Below, in pieces: positions 8,441-17,995 of a DNA stretch of 64,000 bases. Source of the DNA: Thermococcus celer Vu 13 = JCM 8558 (GTDB lineage Archaea; Methanobacteriota_B; Thermococci; Thermococcales; Thermococcaceae); NCBI RefSeq assembly GCF_002214365.1, contig NZ_CP014854.1, positions 1,550,001 through 1,614,000 on the forward strand. The letters run 5' to 3'. Each line of letters starts with the position of its first letter. Position 1 is the first letter of the stretch. Position numbers and translations under genes: made by a program. The notes below the pieces were generated by a model that made no database searches, was not told the DNA's origin, and saw nothing but the letters and a program-made list of their open reading frames with translations.

Positions 8441-9592
8441 ATGCTCGAGGGAATCACCGGGGAGAAGGTCAGGGAAGCGGAGGAGATGATAAAGCGGGGC
8501 CTTGACGAGAAGAAACTCCGAGCCAGGCTCGGCGCCGACTGGAAACTCATAGCGGAGGTAGCGCGGGCGAGGATAAAGGCCAAGAACAAGTTCTCAAGGA
8601 ACGATCTCTGGATGGACCTCGAGGGGCTCCGCTACGCCACCCACGAGATCGTCGCGAGGTATAGGGCCGAACGCATGAAGGAGTTTGGGGTTAAGAGCGT
8701 CGCCGACGTCTCCTGCGGTGTCGGGATCCAGCTTATATTCTACGCGATGAAGGTGGAGAGGGCCTACGGAATCGATATCGACCCGCTGAAGATAGAGTTC
8801 GCTCGGAGGAACGCAAACCTTTACGGCGTCCACAACATCGAGTTCATAAACGCCGATTCGCTCTCTCCGGAGACCGTGGGCAAAATCGACGCGGAGGTGA
8901 TCTTCTCCGACCCGGCGAGACCACCGGAGATGCCCGAGAGGCGGCTTGAGGACCTGCTCCCGAGTCCCCTCGCCGTTTACAACGCCTACCGCCCCAAAAC
9001 GGACGCCTTCATCTTCGACCTGCCGCCGCAGATGAGGCGCGAGCGGGTTCCGTGGAGGGGGGAGTTCGAGTACATCGACCTCTTCGGGGCCCTCAACAGG
9101 CTGACCTTCTACACAGAGCCCCTTGCCGAGGCCGAGAGGAGCGCCGTCATCCTTCCGGCGGAGGCGAGGCTTGAGAGCGACCCGGACCTTGAGAACGTCG
9201 TGGAGTGGACCGAAAAACCGGGCCAGTACCTCTACGAGATCCCCCAGAGCGTCGACTACGCAGACCTGATAAACGAGCTGTTCCACACCTTGAAAGCGGA
9301 CGCAAAGATGCTCATCCGTCAGAAGAGGCGTGTTCTGGCGACGGGGGACGAAAAACTTCGGAGCCCATACCTCAAGAGGACCTACGCGGTCGTCGGCGTC
9401 GTTCCCTTCCACCCGGTCAGGATAAACGACTTCCTCAGGAGGGAGGGCTTCGGCAGGGCGACGCTCAGGATAAGCGTGCCCGATGGGGAGTACTGGAAGA
9501 TCAGGAGAAGGATAGAGGTGAACCTTAGGGGAGACAGGCGGGCCTTCGTCTTCCAGATAGGGGAGACCGCGGTGATAGCAGAGGGGTTATAG
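8441..9592 (+). CDS. SAM-dependent methyltransferase, RNA methylase-like
   Basis: Class I methyltransferase of 383 residues. An N-terminal helical region of about 85 residues is followed by the SAM-binding core: VADVSCGVGIQLIFYAM (motif I), AYGIDIDPLKIEFARRNA (motif II), FINADS (motif III) and VIFSDPARPPEMPER (motif IV, DPAR). A C-terminal region with LINELFHTLKADAKMLIRQK resembles the THUMP-like domain found in tRNA/rRNA methylases. The DPAR form of motif IV occurs in RNA-modifying relatives of Trm5 and Tgs1, so an RNA substrate is likely but not proven. Its last bases overlap the 3' end of the convergent TIP gene by 6 bases. Confidence 0.8.
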   Translation: MLEGITGEKVREAEEMIKRGLDEKKLRARLGADWKLIAEVARARIKAKNKFSRNDLWMDLEGLRYATHEIVARYRAERMKEFGVKSVADVSCGVGIQLIFYAMKVERAYGIDIDPLKIEFARRNANLYGVHNIEFINADSLSPETVGKIDAEVIFSDPARPPEMPERRLEDLLPSPLAVYNAYRPKTDAFIFDLPPQMRRERVPWRGEFEYIDLFGALNRLTFYTEPLAEAERSAVILPAEARLESDPDLENVVEWTEKPGQYLYEIPQSVDYADLINELFHTLKADAKMLIRQKRRVLATGDEKLRSPYLKRTYAVVGVVPFHPVRINDFLRREGFGRATLRISVPDGEYWKIRRRIEVNLRGDRRAFVFQIGETAVIAEGL

Positions 9593-9784
9593 CTCGTCTA
9601 TCCTCGCGTGCCTTATCCTCTTCGACCCTATTCGTAGCTTTTTGAAGTAATCCACGTGCTCCTCGGGCAAAAACGACTCCAGGCTGGTTGATTTTAGGCG
9701 CTTCCTCTTTCTGCGGGGCGCATCGTCCCCGGGCTCTTCCCCCCTCGATGCCGCCGTGGTGAGAAAGTCGTCGAGCCTCTTCAT
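9587..9784 (-). CDS. TIP, Thermococcales inhibitor of PCNA
   Basis: A 65-residue basic/acidic small protein, MKRLDDFLTTAASRGEE to the end RIRHARIDEL. Its place immediately beside glmS and two genes from rnhB matches the T. kodakarensis locus I recall for TIP (TK0808), a small protein reported to disrupt the PCNA trimer without a canonical PIP box. Here MKRLDDFL and STSLESFLPEEH are weakly PIP-like. The start is ATG 9784; a TATA-like CCTTTATA at about 9815-9821 would place initiation close to the ATG, so it may be nearly leaderless. The open frame runs far upstream antisense to glmS, but that part is a shadow. Identification rests on size, composition and synteny. Confidence 0.75.
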   Translation of the reverse strand: MKRLDDFLTTAASRGEEPGDDAPRRKRKRLKSTSLESFLPEEHVDYFKKLRIGSKRIRHARIDEL

Positions 9785-9934
9785 CCGCACACCCTGACTG
9801 AGTAAGGGATTGGGTATAAAGGTTTTTCCACCCGCCTGGAGAGAACCGGGGGCAGACCACTCCAAGGCGCCCTTGAGAAACGCTTTTAACTTCCGAGGTT
9901 TATCCGGGAAAGAGTAAGAGAGGGGTGAAAGGTA

Positions 9935-11743
<1,809 letters not shown>

Positions 11744-11753
11744 GGTGGTTCCA

Positions 11754-14636
11754 ATGGTGAAGACGAAGGTTAAGGAGAAAAGAGCGGAAGATAAGAAACG
11801 GAAGAAAAAAGACGGGAATCCCTCCCTTTCCAAATACTACGATAGGTTCAAGGCCTACGGCCTGCCGCTTATAGCCCTGCTCCTCGCCTACTGGGGGTTC
11901 AGGATAAGGAACATCACCTCGAACTACAAAACCTTCCTCGATCCCGACACGTTCTTCCACTACGAGATGTATAAGCAGGCGATAACCCACTGGATTCCGA
12001 AGTACTTCGCCTACGCCAACCCGCCGACCGGGATAAAGGCGGGCGGTTACCTCGGTCTCTACACGGTTCAGGCGGCGTTCTACAAGATGGTCTCGGTCTT
12101 CGGTTACAGCCAGCTTGGGGCCTTCAAGCTCTGGCCGCCCTTCGTGGGAGCGGTAACCATACTAACGGCCTACTTCGTCGGAAAGAAGCTCCACTCGGAC
12201 TGGGCGGGTCTCTGGACTGCGGCCTTCATGGCCTTCTCCTACGCCAACTTCAGCAAGACCTACTCGGGCAACAACCGTGGTGAGGGGCCGTTCATGATGT
12301 TCTTCTTCCTCACGGTCTTCCTGCTCATGGCCTACCTCGACGAGAAGGATTGGAACCCGAAGAAGATAACCAGCGGCTTTTTCTTCCTCGTGACGAGCCT
12401 CCTGTACATGGCGGTCTGGACGGGAAGCACCTTCGGCGTCAGCATACTGCTCCTCTTCGCCGGAACCACGGTGCTCGTGTACTTCATCTTCGGCCAGATG
12501 GAATCTCTGAAGCGCTTCACCCTGGACTTCTTCCCGCTCTTCGGCCTCTCGCTCCTCCTCGGCTGGGGCCTCTCCTACACAGGCTTCATCGGCATAAAGT
12601 GGTTCCTCCTCTTCGCCATCGAGGTCTTCGTGGCTCTGACCGTCTTAGCTGGGATAATGCTCTACGGCGAAAGGTTCGGCCTCAACTACTCCGACAAGAA
12701 GCACCGCTTTGCGGTCGTTACCGCGATAGCCATCGCGGGCTTCCTGGGCTTCTACGCCTACCTCGGGAGTGACCTCACGAAGTTCCTTGGAGCCGCCACC
12801 CAGTCGAACCCCCTCTACCAGACGGTAGCCGAGCTCGCGAAGACGAACTGGAAGACGATAGCCTCTTACTACAGCGTCAAGAGCAAGGACGCCATGGTCT
12901 TCATCCTCTCGCTGCTCGGCTTCGCCATAGTGGGGCTCAGGTTCGTGAGGAAGCTCGCCAGGAACGACCCAACAGGACACAAGGAGATATTCCTGGTTGC
13001 CTACTACCTCGGTTCCCTCTACCTCCTCCTCTTGGCCGTCCGTTTTGTGTTCCAGGCCTCCGGGGCGATACTCCTCCTGGCCGGAGTTGGGGTTGGGGAG
13101 ATATTCATCTTCGTTGAGGAGATGAGGGAGAGCGTCACCACGAAGGCCCTCTACGCGATCCTTCTGATGCTCCTCTTCGTGCCGCTTCCCCTGATAAGCG
13201 CCCAGTACATGGGGATCATGGCCCGGAGCACCGCGAAGGCCCAGGGCTCCGTTCCATCCGACTGGGTGGAGACGCTCAACTGGCTCAAGAACAACAGCAA
13301 CCCTCTCGATAGCGCGACCAGCTGGTGGGACTACGGCTACTGGATAGAGAGCTCGCTCCTGAGCCACAGGAGGAGCGCCACGGACGGCGGCCACGCCTAC
13401 GACAGGCGTTACATAGTCGCGGACTTCTTCTCGCATTACGGCAACGAGAGCGAGCAGGACTTCGAGGCCTGGGAGTTGAACTACCTGATAACCTGGCAGC
13501 AGGACATCTACAAGTTCAACGCCATAAGCTACCTCGGCGGCGCGATAACCTACGGGGAGTACAAGAACAACCCGATGTTCCAGGTTCTCCCGGCGCAGTA
13601 CATCCAGTACGCAAACGAGAGTGGGAAGACGGTGGTTTATATAAACACGGGAAATCACGCCTACCAGCCGGCCCTCACCATCGACCTCACGCGGGGCAGG
13701 ATAATACAGGGTCGCGGCGACATCCCCTACGTCCTCTACATCTTTAGTGGGTACGGTCTGCTGGCCTACCAGAAGATAGCCTTCAGCAACTTCGTCAGGC
13801 TGGCGTTCAGGATACCCTTCTCCTTCGAGCAGTGGGACGCCCAGAAGCTCTTCGCCAACTTCAAACTCGTCCATGCCTCGGGCGGCGTCTCAATCTATAA
13901 GTTCAGGCCCTTCGCGGTTTACAGGATAGACAGGTTTGAGAACGGCACCTGGAAGGCCTTCTACAGCACTCTAAGCGGCGGGAAACTGCCCCTTGGGGAG
14001 CAGAGGCTGAGGCTCTGGATCTCGGCATTTGGAAGGGACGTTAAGAACGCCACGCTCATCTTCGAGGCCTACAACGGCAGCGTCATCGTGAAGAGGGAGG
14101 TTCTGGCCGAGAACCTCAACATGGACCACCTGAACGAGACGCCCGTCGAGGTCAACCTGACGGTGCCCAACGCCACGAGCTACCGCTTCGTTCTCGTCCA
14201 GGACGGCCCGGTTGGGGTTTTGGACGGACCCGTTTACGTCAACGGAAAGGACGTCAGCCCCAGCTACGTCCTCGGCGAGGGGAAGAGCGGCGAGCTCAAG
14301 CTCACTGCAGCCTTCAGGGAGGAGCGCGTGGTTGATCTCTACCTGCGGGCGAGCGTCGTCTACTACGTCGCGCCCAACGGCAAGGACATCTATCAAGAGA
14401 AGTTCTACCTCGAGCCCCATCAGGACATCATCGCCTACGTTCCGGTAAAGAAGGCCATAAACGTCAAGGCCGGCGACAACGAGATAACGGTCGAGGCCTC
14501 GATGCCGGAGGGTGTCTTCGAGAACTACATCAATCAGTTATACGAGAAGTACGGAAAGGACAAGGTCGTGATAGTCAGAAAGCGTGTGGAGCCCGTTTTC
14601 ATAACGGAGAAGGGCTACGTGGTGTGGGAGGGCTAA
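11754..14636 (+). CDS. aglB: Oligosaccharyl transferase catalytic subunit AglB/STT3
   Basis: Membrane enzyme that transfers the lipid-linked oligosaccharide to asparagine in N-x-S/T sequons outside the cell. 960 residues: a lysine-rich cytoplasmic N-tail, about 13 membrane helices, and a large C-terminal exterior domain. Motifs seen: FLDPDTFFHYEMYK (first acidic motif in external loop 1), YSGNNRGEG (second loop motif) and SWWDYGYWIES, the hallmark WWDYG for sequon binding. ATG 11754 was chosen (GAGGTG, 6-base spacing) rather than an in-frame TTG at 11736 that overlaps glmS. The stop overlaps by 4 bases the stop of the convergent ParB-like gene. Confidence 0.96.
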   Translation: MVKTKVKEKRAEDKKRKKKDGNPSLSKYYDRFKAYGLPLIALLLAYWGFRIRNITSNYKTFLDPDTFFHYEMYKQAITHWIPKYFAYANPPTGIKAGGYLGLYTVQAAFYKMVSVFGYSQLGAFKLWPPFVGAVTILTAYFVGKKLHSDWAGLWTAAFMAFSYANFSKTYSGNNRGEGPFMMFFFLTVFLLMAYLDEKDWNPKKITSGFFFLVTSLLYMAVWTGSTFGVSILLLFAGTTVLVYFIFGQMESLKRFTLDFFPLFGLSLLLGWGLSYTGFIGIKWFLLFAIEVFVALTVLAGIMLYGERFGLNYSDKKHRFAVVTAIAIAGFLGFYAYLGSDLTKFLGAATQSNPLYQTVAELAKTNWKTIASYYSVKSKDAMVFILSLLGFAIVGLRFVRKLARNDPTGHKEIFLVAYYLGSLYLLLLAVRFVFQASGAILLLAGVGVGEIFIFVEEMRESVTTKALYAILLMLLFVPLPLISAQYMGIMARSTAKAQGSVPSDWVETLNWLKNNSNPLDSATSWWDYGYWIESSLLSHRRSATDGGHAYDRRYIVADFFSHYGNESEQDFEAWELNYLITWQQDIYKFNAISYLGGAITYGEYKNNPMFQVLPAQYIQYANESGKTVVYINTGNHAYQPALTIDLTRGRIIQGRGDIPYVLYIFSGYGLLAYQKIAFSNFVRLAFRIPFSFEQWDAQKLFANFKLVHASGGVSIYKFRPFAVYRIDRFENGTWKAFYSTLSGGKLPLGEQRLRLWISAFGRDVKNATLIFEAYNGSVIVKREVLAENLNMDHLNETPVEVNLTVPNATSYRFVLVQDGPVGVLDGPVYVNGKDVSPSYVLGEGKSGELKLTAAFREERVVDLYLRASVVYYVAPNGKDIYQEKFYLEPHQDIIAYVPVKKAINVKAGDNEITVEASMPEGVFENYINQLYEKYGKDKVVIVRKRVEPVFITEKGYVVWEG

Positions 14637-15037
14637 TCCCTCACTATTTTTACGTCCTCGAGACTTTTCAGTCCCCTTTTTTCTGCCGTTCTGACAACAC
14701 CGGGGAGGAATTCCTTCGTGGGTTTTACCACTATGGCCTCAACTTCCCGGAATCCAAGCTTCCTGAGGGCAAAGGCCCTGTGGTGGCCGTCTATGATGTA
14801 GTACCTGCCCCCGTACGGGATGACGATTATCGGAGCGTCGTAGCCGTGCTTTATCTCCTGGAGAACCACCAGCAGCTTGGTCTCGCTCAGCTCTGCCTGG
14901 GTCGGGACGAGGCCGGCGAGGGGAACAACGGCCCTCTCGAGATCAAACCTGATGCCGTGGATAAATTCGTACTCGGTTTTTATCCTCCTCGCCCTCTTCC
15001 AAGCTTCCTCGTGCGTCACCAGGCGTATCTTTTTCAA
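14633..15037 (-). CDS. ParB/Srx-fold protein
   Basis: A 134-residue protein with a ParB-like nuclease/sulfiredoxin-fold core: the segment RYYIIDGHHRAFALRKLGF carries the DGHHR motif of this superfamily, whose archaeal members include ATP/ADP-using kinases such as the free serine kinase SerK. N-terminal basic helices precede it (MKKIRLVTHEEAWKRARRIK). The start is TTG at 15037, overlapping the upstream methyltransferase stop in TTGA, with GGAGTGA upstream. It is short for a full SerK and lacks a DNA-binding domain, so chromosome partitioning is unlikely. An enzymatic role is possible but unassigned. Confidence 0.72.
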   Translation of the reverse strand: MKKIRLVTHEEAWKRARRIKTEYEFIHGIRFDLERAVVPLAGLVPTQAELSETKLLVVLQEIKHGYDAPIIVIPYGGRYYIIDGHHRAFALRKLGFREVEAIVVKPTKEFLPGVVRTAEKRGLKSLEDVKIVRD

Positions 15038-15705
15038 GGCTTCACTCCCCTCACCGCTATGAAGGCCGCAATGCCCTTGCAGCGGTCGTAGAGCTTTTTA
15101 TCGAGGGCCTCGGCGAGAGCGTGGAAGGGCCAGAAGGAGGGGAAGAAGATGACCCCCGCGCTTTGGACGTCCCTAAAACCGGCGTTCCTTAGCAGGTCCT
15201 CGAGCTCCCGGGGGGTGTAGAAGCGGGCGTACCTGTAGGCGGTCTCCACGAAGAGGCTCTTCAATCGCTTGAACAAAAACCAGGCGCTCCTCCCGTTCAT
15301 CGTGCCTATCAGAACCTCCCCGCCCGGCTTCAGGACGCGGTTTATCTCCGCCACGACCCTCTCCGGCTCGTGGATGAACTCGAACATAGTGACGCTCAGC
15401 ACGAGGTCGAAGCTCCCGTCCGGGAAGGGAAGGCTGTAGGCGTCGCCTTTGATACAGTTCAAGCCTTTGGAGCGGGCAACCGCGAGCATACCCTCGCTGG
15501 CGTCCAGGCCGATGACGTCGAAGCCCCTCCTCCTCAGCTCGAGCGTGTAGTTACCCGTGCCACAGCCGAGGTCGAGGGCCCTTCCTCCCCTGGACTTCAG
15601 CATCGAGAATACGAGCCACTTCTCGGTTCTGTCAACGTACCGGCCGGTCTCCGTCCTGTACCACTCGTCGTACCTGCCGGCTATCCTGTCGAAGTACTCC
15701 GCCAT
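15034..15705 (-). CDS. UbiE-like SAM-dependent methyltransferase
   Basis: Class I methyltransferase, 223 residues. Motif I is ALDLGCGTGNYTLELRRRG, followed by VIGLDASEGMLAVARSKG and KGDAYSLPFPDGSFDLVLS. The middle (VVAEINRVLKPGGEVLIGT) is typical of small-molecule methylases of the UbiE/type-11 group. The substrate cannot be told. ATG 15705 lies 1 base after the stop of the upstream thiamine-binding-type gene, and its own stop overlaps the ParB-like gene start, so the three form a compact minus-strand operon. Confidence 0.85.
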   Translation of the reverse strand: MAEYFDRIAGRYDEWYRTETGRYVDRTEKWLVFSMLKSRGGRALDLGCGTGNYTLELRRRGFDVIGLDASEGMLAVARSKGLNCIKGDAYSLPFPDGSFDLVLSVTMFEFIHEPERVVAEINRVLKPGGEVLIGTMNGRSAWFLFKRLKSLFVETAYRYARFYTPRELEDLLRNAGFRDVQSAGVIFFPSFWPFHALAEALDKKLYDRCKGIAAFIAVRGVKP

Positions 15706-15706
15706 G

Positions 15707-15988
15707 TCACACCCTCACCTTGCCCTCTATCGTCAGCGGCTTGTCCGTCCTGTCGTCTATCCTGAGGCTTATGACGACCCTCCTCGCCCCAGCTTTGAGG
15801 ATGGCCTCGTGGCAGGCCCTGACGAGGCCGAGGATCTCGTCCACCGAGCCCTCAACAACGGTCCCCATCGGGCAGACCCTGTACTTGAGCCCGCTGGCCC
15901 TGATGACCTCTATCACCGGTTCAAGGTACTTCCCGACGCTCGGGCTCTCCGTTCCGAGGGGGAAGAGGCATAACTCCGCGACCGCCAT
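15707..15988 (-). CDS. MTH1187/YqgV (DUF77) thiamine-binding-type protein
   Basis: Small ferredoxin-fold protein of the MTH1187/YkoF-like group (DUF77), 93 residues from MAVAELCLFPLGTESPSVG. The family forms tetramers and some members bind thiamine or its pyrimidine moiety. Characteristic pieces are the initial PLGT strand, PMGTVVEGSVDEIL and the terminal RIDDRTDKPLTIEGKV. ATG 15988 has GGTGG 6 bases upstream; ATG 15991 is equally possible. No thiamine gene is nearby, so the ligand is an inference from the family. Confidence 0.85.
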   Translation of the reverse strand: MAVAELCLFPLGTESPSVGKYLEPVIEVIRASGLKYRVCPMGTVVEGSVDEILGLVRACHEAILKAGARRVVISLRIDDRTDKPLTIEGKVRV

Positions 15989-16040
15989 CATGCACCACCG
16001 ACAGGGCATAACCCCTTTATCCATTTTTCCCGTCTTTTCC

Positions 16041-16715
16041 TCACGTCTCCCCGCTGGAACGGGACTCCCTGTTTTTGATGTAGTCCAGGAGGGGCCTTAT
16101 CCTTTCCCAGACCTCGCTTATGCTCCCGTGACCGTCCACCCTCACGTAAAGACCCTGCTTTCGGTAGAACTTTATTATGGGCTCCATGTTCTTCGTGTAG
16201 AGATCGTACCTGCGCTCGACTATCTCGGGCCTGTCGTCCTCCCTCTGGATTAAATCGGCACCGCAGATATCGCACTTTCCGGGGACCTTCGGGGGGTTGT
16301 ACTTGATGTGATAAACCGCGCCGCAGTTGGGGCAGATCCTCCTGCCGGAGATCCTCTCGATGCTCTCCTCCTTCGAGATGAATATCTCCATGGCGAGGTC
16401 TATCTTCATTCCGTGGTCGTAGAGGTAGTTCTCGAGCGCGAGAACCTGCTCCGCCGTCCTCGGATAGCCGTCTATGATGAAGTTCTTCCTGTCGCGCCTG
16501 AGCCTCGATATCACGAGGGTGTTGACGACGGTGTCGGGGATGAGCTCGCCCCTCGCGAGGTACCTCTCCATCTCCCTTCCGAGGGGACTCCCACGCTCGA
16601 TCTCGGCGCGTATCATGTCGCCGGAGGAGACGTAGGTCAGGCCGTAGCGCTCGGTTATCGTCCTGGAGTGGGTGGACTTTCCGCTCCCGGGAGGTCCGAA
16701 GATGAGGACGTTCAT
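16041..16715 (-). CDS. adk: Adenylate kinase
   Basis: Interconverts ATP, AMP and ADP. 224 residues, MNVLIFGPPGSGKSTHSRTI (P-loop), AMP-site SSGDMIRAEIERGSPLG, NFIIDGYPRTAEQ, and a LID domain bearing a zinc finger: CPNCGAVYH at about residues 131-139 and CDICGADLI about 20 residues later. The zinc LID is typical of thermophilic long-form enzymes. ATG 16715 has GGTGAG upstream. A divergent gene (DUF2258) starts 55 bases away, so the two share a short promoter region. Confidence 0.96.
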   Translation of the reverse strand: MNVLIFGPPGSGKSTHSRTITERYGLTYVSSGDMIRAEIERGSPLGREMERYLARGELIPDTVVNTLVISRLRRDRKNFIIDGYPRTAEQVLALENYLYDHGMKIDLAMEIFISKEESIERISGRRICPNCGAVYHIKYNPPKVPGKCDICGADLIQREDDRPEIVERRYDLYTKNMEPIIKFYRKQGLYVRVDGHGSISEVWERIRPLLDYIKNRESRSSGET

Positions 16716-16770
16716 TTTCTCACCGTTAGTTATTTATCCTCCAGAGGATAAAACGATTACGGTGATGGTC

Positions 16771-17217
16771 ATGATGCTGAGGACGGGCTTCGTCCGCGCC
16801 TCGGGCTACGCCCACAAGGTCAGACGCGTTCTATTCGCCGTTACGAGGAAGAAGGTGGATCCGAAGGAGGTCGTGAGGGCCGCCGGGGAGCTGAACCAGA
16901 GGATCTTCGAGAAACTGGGAGAGCTCGGCGTTGACAAGGACGACGTCATCAGGGTTACCGTGCCCTTCACCATCGAGGAGGGAACCATCAGGTGGGACTA
17001 CGAAAAACTGAAGATCGAGGTCTACAGGAAGAGCGAGGAGAGGAACCTCGCGCTGGCGATGGAGGAGGTCGAGGAGCGCGAGAGGGAGCTGGACGAGCGG
17101 ATAAAGGAACTTGAGGAACTCGCGCTGCACCTCAAGAAAACGAGCGAGGAGATACTCGAGAAGCTGGAGGAACTCAAGCAGGAGCACACCTCACTTAAGC
17201 TCAGGGCGGAGGGGTGA
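16771..17217 (+). CDS. DUF2258-like conserved archaeal protein with coiled coil
   Basis: A 148-residue protein with two parts. The first 75 residues (MMLRTGFVRASGYAHKVRRVLFA, then VTVPFTIEEGTIRWDYEKLKIEVY) resemble the archaeal DUF2258 family. The second half is a long charged helix rich in EREREL and EELKKTSEE patterns, predicted to be a coiled coil. The start at 16771 places GGTGA 5 bases upstream; an ATG two codons earlier is possible. Function is unknown; nothing in the neighbourhood explains it. An oligo-T stretch about 30 bases after the stop probably terminates it. Confidence 0.78.
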   Translation: MMLRTGFVRASGYAHKVRRVLFAVTRKKVDPKEVVRAAGELNQRIFEKLGELGVDKDDVIRVTVPFTIEEGTIRWDYEKLKIEVYRKSEERNLALAMEEVEERERELDERIKELEELALHLKKTSEEILEKLEELKQEHTSLKLRAEG

Positions 17218-17248
17218 GCGGCCGTTTAGAAGAAGCTCCATCCCACTG

Positions 17249-17254
17249 TTTTTT
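17249..17254 (+). terminator. Oligo-T terminator after the DUF2258 gene
   Basis: Six consecutive T residues followed within 12 bases by a second T-run (TCTTTT), 31 bases after the stop. Archaeal RNA polymerase terminates at such T tracts without a required hairpin. Confidence 0.5.
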
Positions 17255-17355
17255 GTATAGTCTTTTACTTAGCAAAGCGCCCTTCTCATCCTCGTTCGAA
17301 CATCCTGGCGGATGGCGGAAAACTGGCGTGCGGTTTTAAAGTTCGGTGTTTTAGC

Positions 17356-17468
17356 GTGGATTAACACTCAACTTGTCCATTTTGCAGGGTTTCCTGTCCA
17401 CAAGGCGCCCGAAGGGCGCCAGAATAACCGTGAAACCTGCTTAATATCTTGTTTTAAGGTTAATCCAC
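17356..17468. ncRNA. Nested inverted repeat, possible small structured RNA
   Basis: Three concentric stems in non-coding DNA: an outer perfect 10-bp stem (GTGGATTAAC at 17356-17365 with GTTAATCCAC at 17459-17468), a middle stem (GCAGGGTTTC 17384-17393 with GAAACCTGC 17432-17440, one bulged G), and an inner 7-bp GC stem (GGCGCCC 17404-17410, GGGCGCC 17414-17420) closed by three bases. Concentric pairing of this kind argues for a folded transcript. TATA-like TTTTAAAG precedes it at 17333-17340 on the plus strand, and TTTAAAA at about 17483-17489 on the minus strand, so the transcribed strand is undecided. A decayed miniature transposon is the main alternative, but no target duplication is visible. 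Confidence 0.4.
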
Positions 17469-17538
17469 TATCTTATCCCCAATTTTAAAGTGCACGCTTA
17501 TCATTCTTTGAATTTTCAAAAGAAAACACCCTTTTCGC

Positions 17539-17559
17539 CAGCCTTTTCCCAAAAGGCTG
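17539..17559 (-). terminator. Hairpin at the leader-distal end of the CRISPR array
   Basis: Perfect 9-bp stem CAGCCTTTT / AAAAGGCTG with a three-base loop, touching the degenerate last repeat. Read in the direction of pre-crRNA transcription (minus strand) it is followed by T-rich sequence (GTTTTCTTTTG), so it may terminate or stabilise the end of the array transcript. Confidence 0.4.
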
Positions 17560-17995
17560 ATCAATTCTCCTCGAGTCTTATTGCAACATAGCTCCCCGTG
17601 AATACGGGCGGTTACTTCAAGCCACTTTCAATTCTCCTCGAGTCTTATTGCAACCCGTCCAGAGGGCCGTTAATTACTGGCTAAACTCACACCTTTCAAT
17701 TCTCCTCGAGTCTTATTGCAACTCGAGGCTAAAGGACTACCTCGAGGAGCACAAGGACGTCTTTCAATTCTCCTCGAGTCTTATTGCAACGCGGCATCAG
17801 GGGGCTACGTGCTGATTGAGCTGAACACTTTCAATTCTCCTCGAGTCTTATTGCAACTCACCTCAGAATAATTTTATCTCAGAATAATTTTATCCCTCTT
17901 TCAATTCTCCTCGAGTCTTATTGCAACAGTTCCGATTTCGGCGTTCATGAGGTTAAGACCGCCATCTTTCAATTCTCCTCGAGTCTTATTGCAAC
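17558..17995 (-). CRISPR. CRISPR array, 7 repeats and 6 spacers, no cas genes nearby
   Basis: Six identical 30-base repeats (plus-strand CTTTCAATTCTCC ... TCTTATTGCAAC) at 17625, 17693, 17761, 17828, 17898 and 17966, plus a degenerate copy at 17558-17587 that has lost its first three bases. Spacers are 37, 38, 38, 37, 40 and 38 bases. The transcribed orientation is minus: GTTGCAATAAGACTC ... AATTGAAAG, the Thermococcales family repeat whose processing by Cas6 leaves the 8-base tag ATTGAAAG. The degenerate copy marks the old, leader-distal end at the left; the AT-rich leader lies to the right. Spacer 5 contains a perfect tandem 16-base duplication. No cas gene lies in the window, so effector proteins must act in trans. 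Confidence 0.98.

Noticed and set aside
12645-13874. 409-codon frame antisense to aglB
   Set aside because: Shadow of the real gene, with no recognisable protein and no start signals.
17588-17965. Spacers as coding fragments of known viral genes
   Set aside because: Five of six have an open frame with plausible codons, but 38-base sequences often do by chance, and no identity can be asserted without a search.
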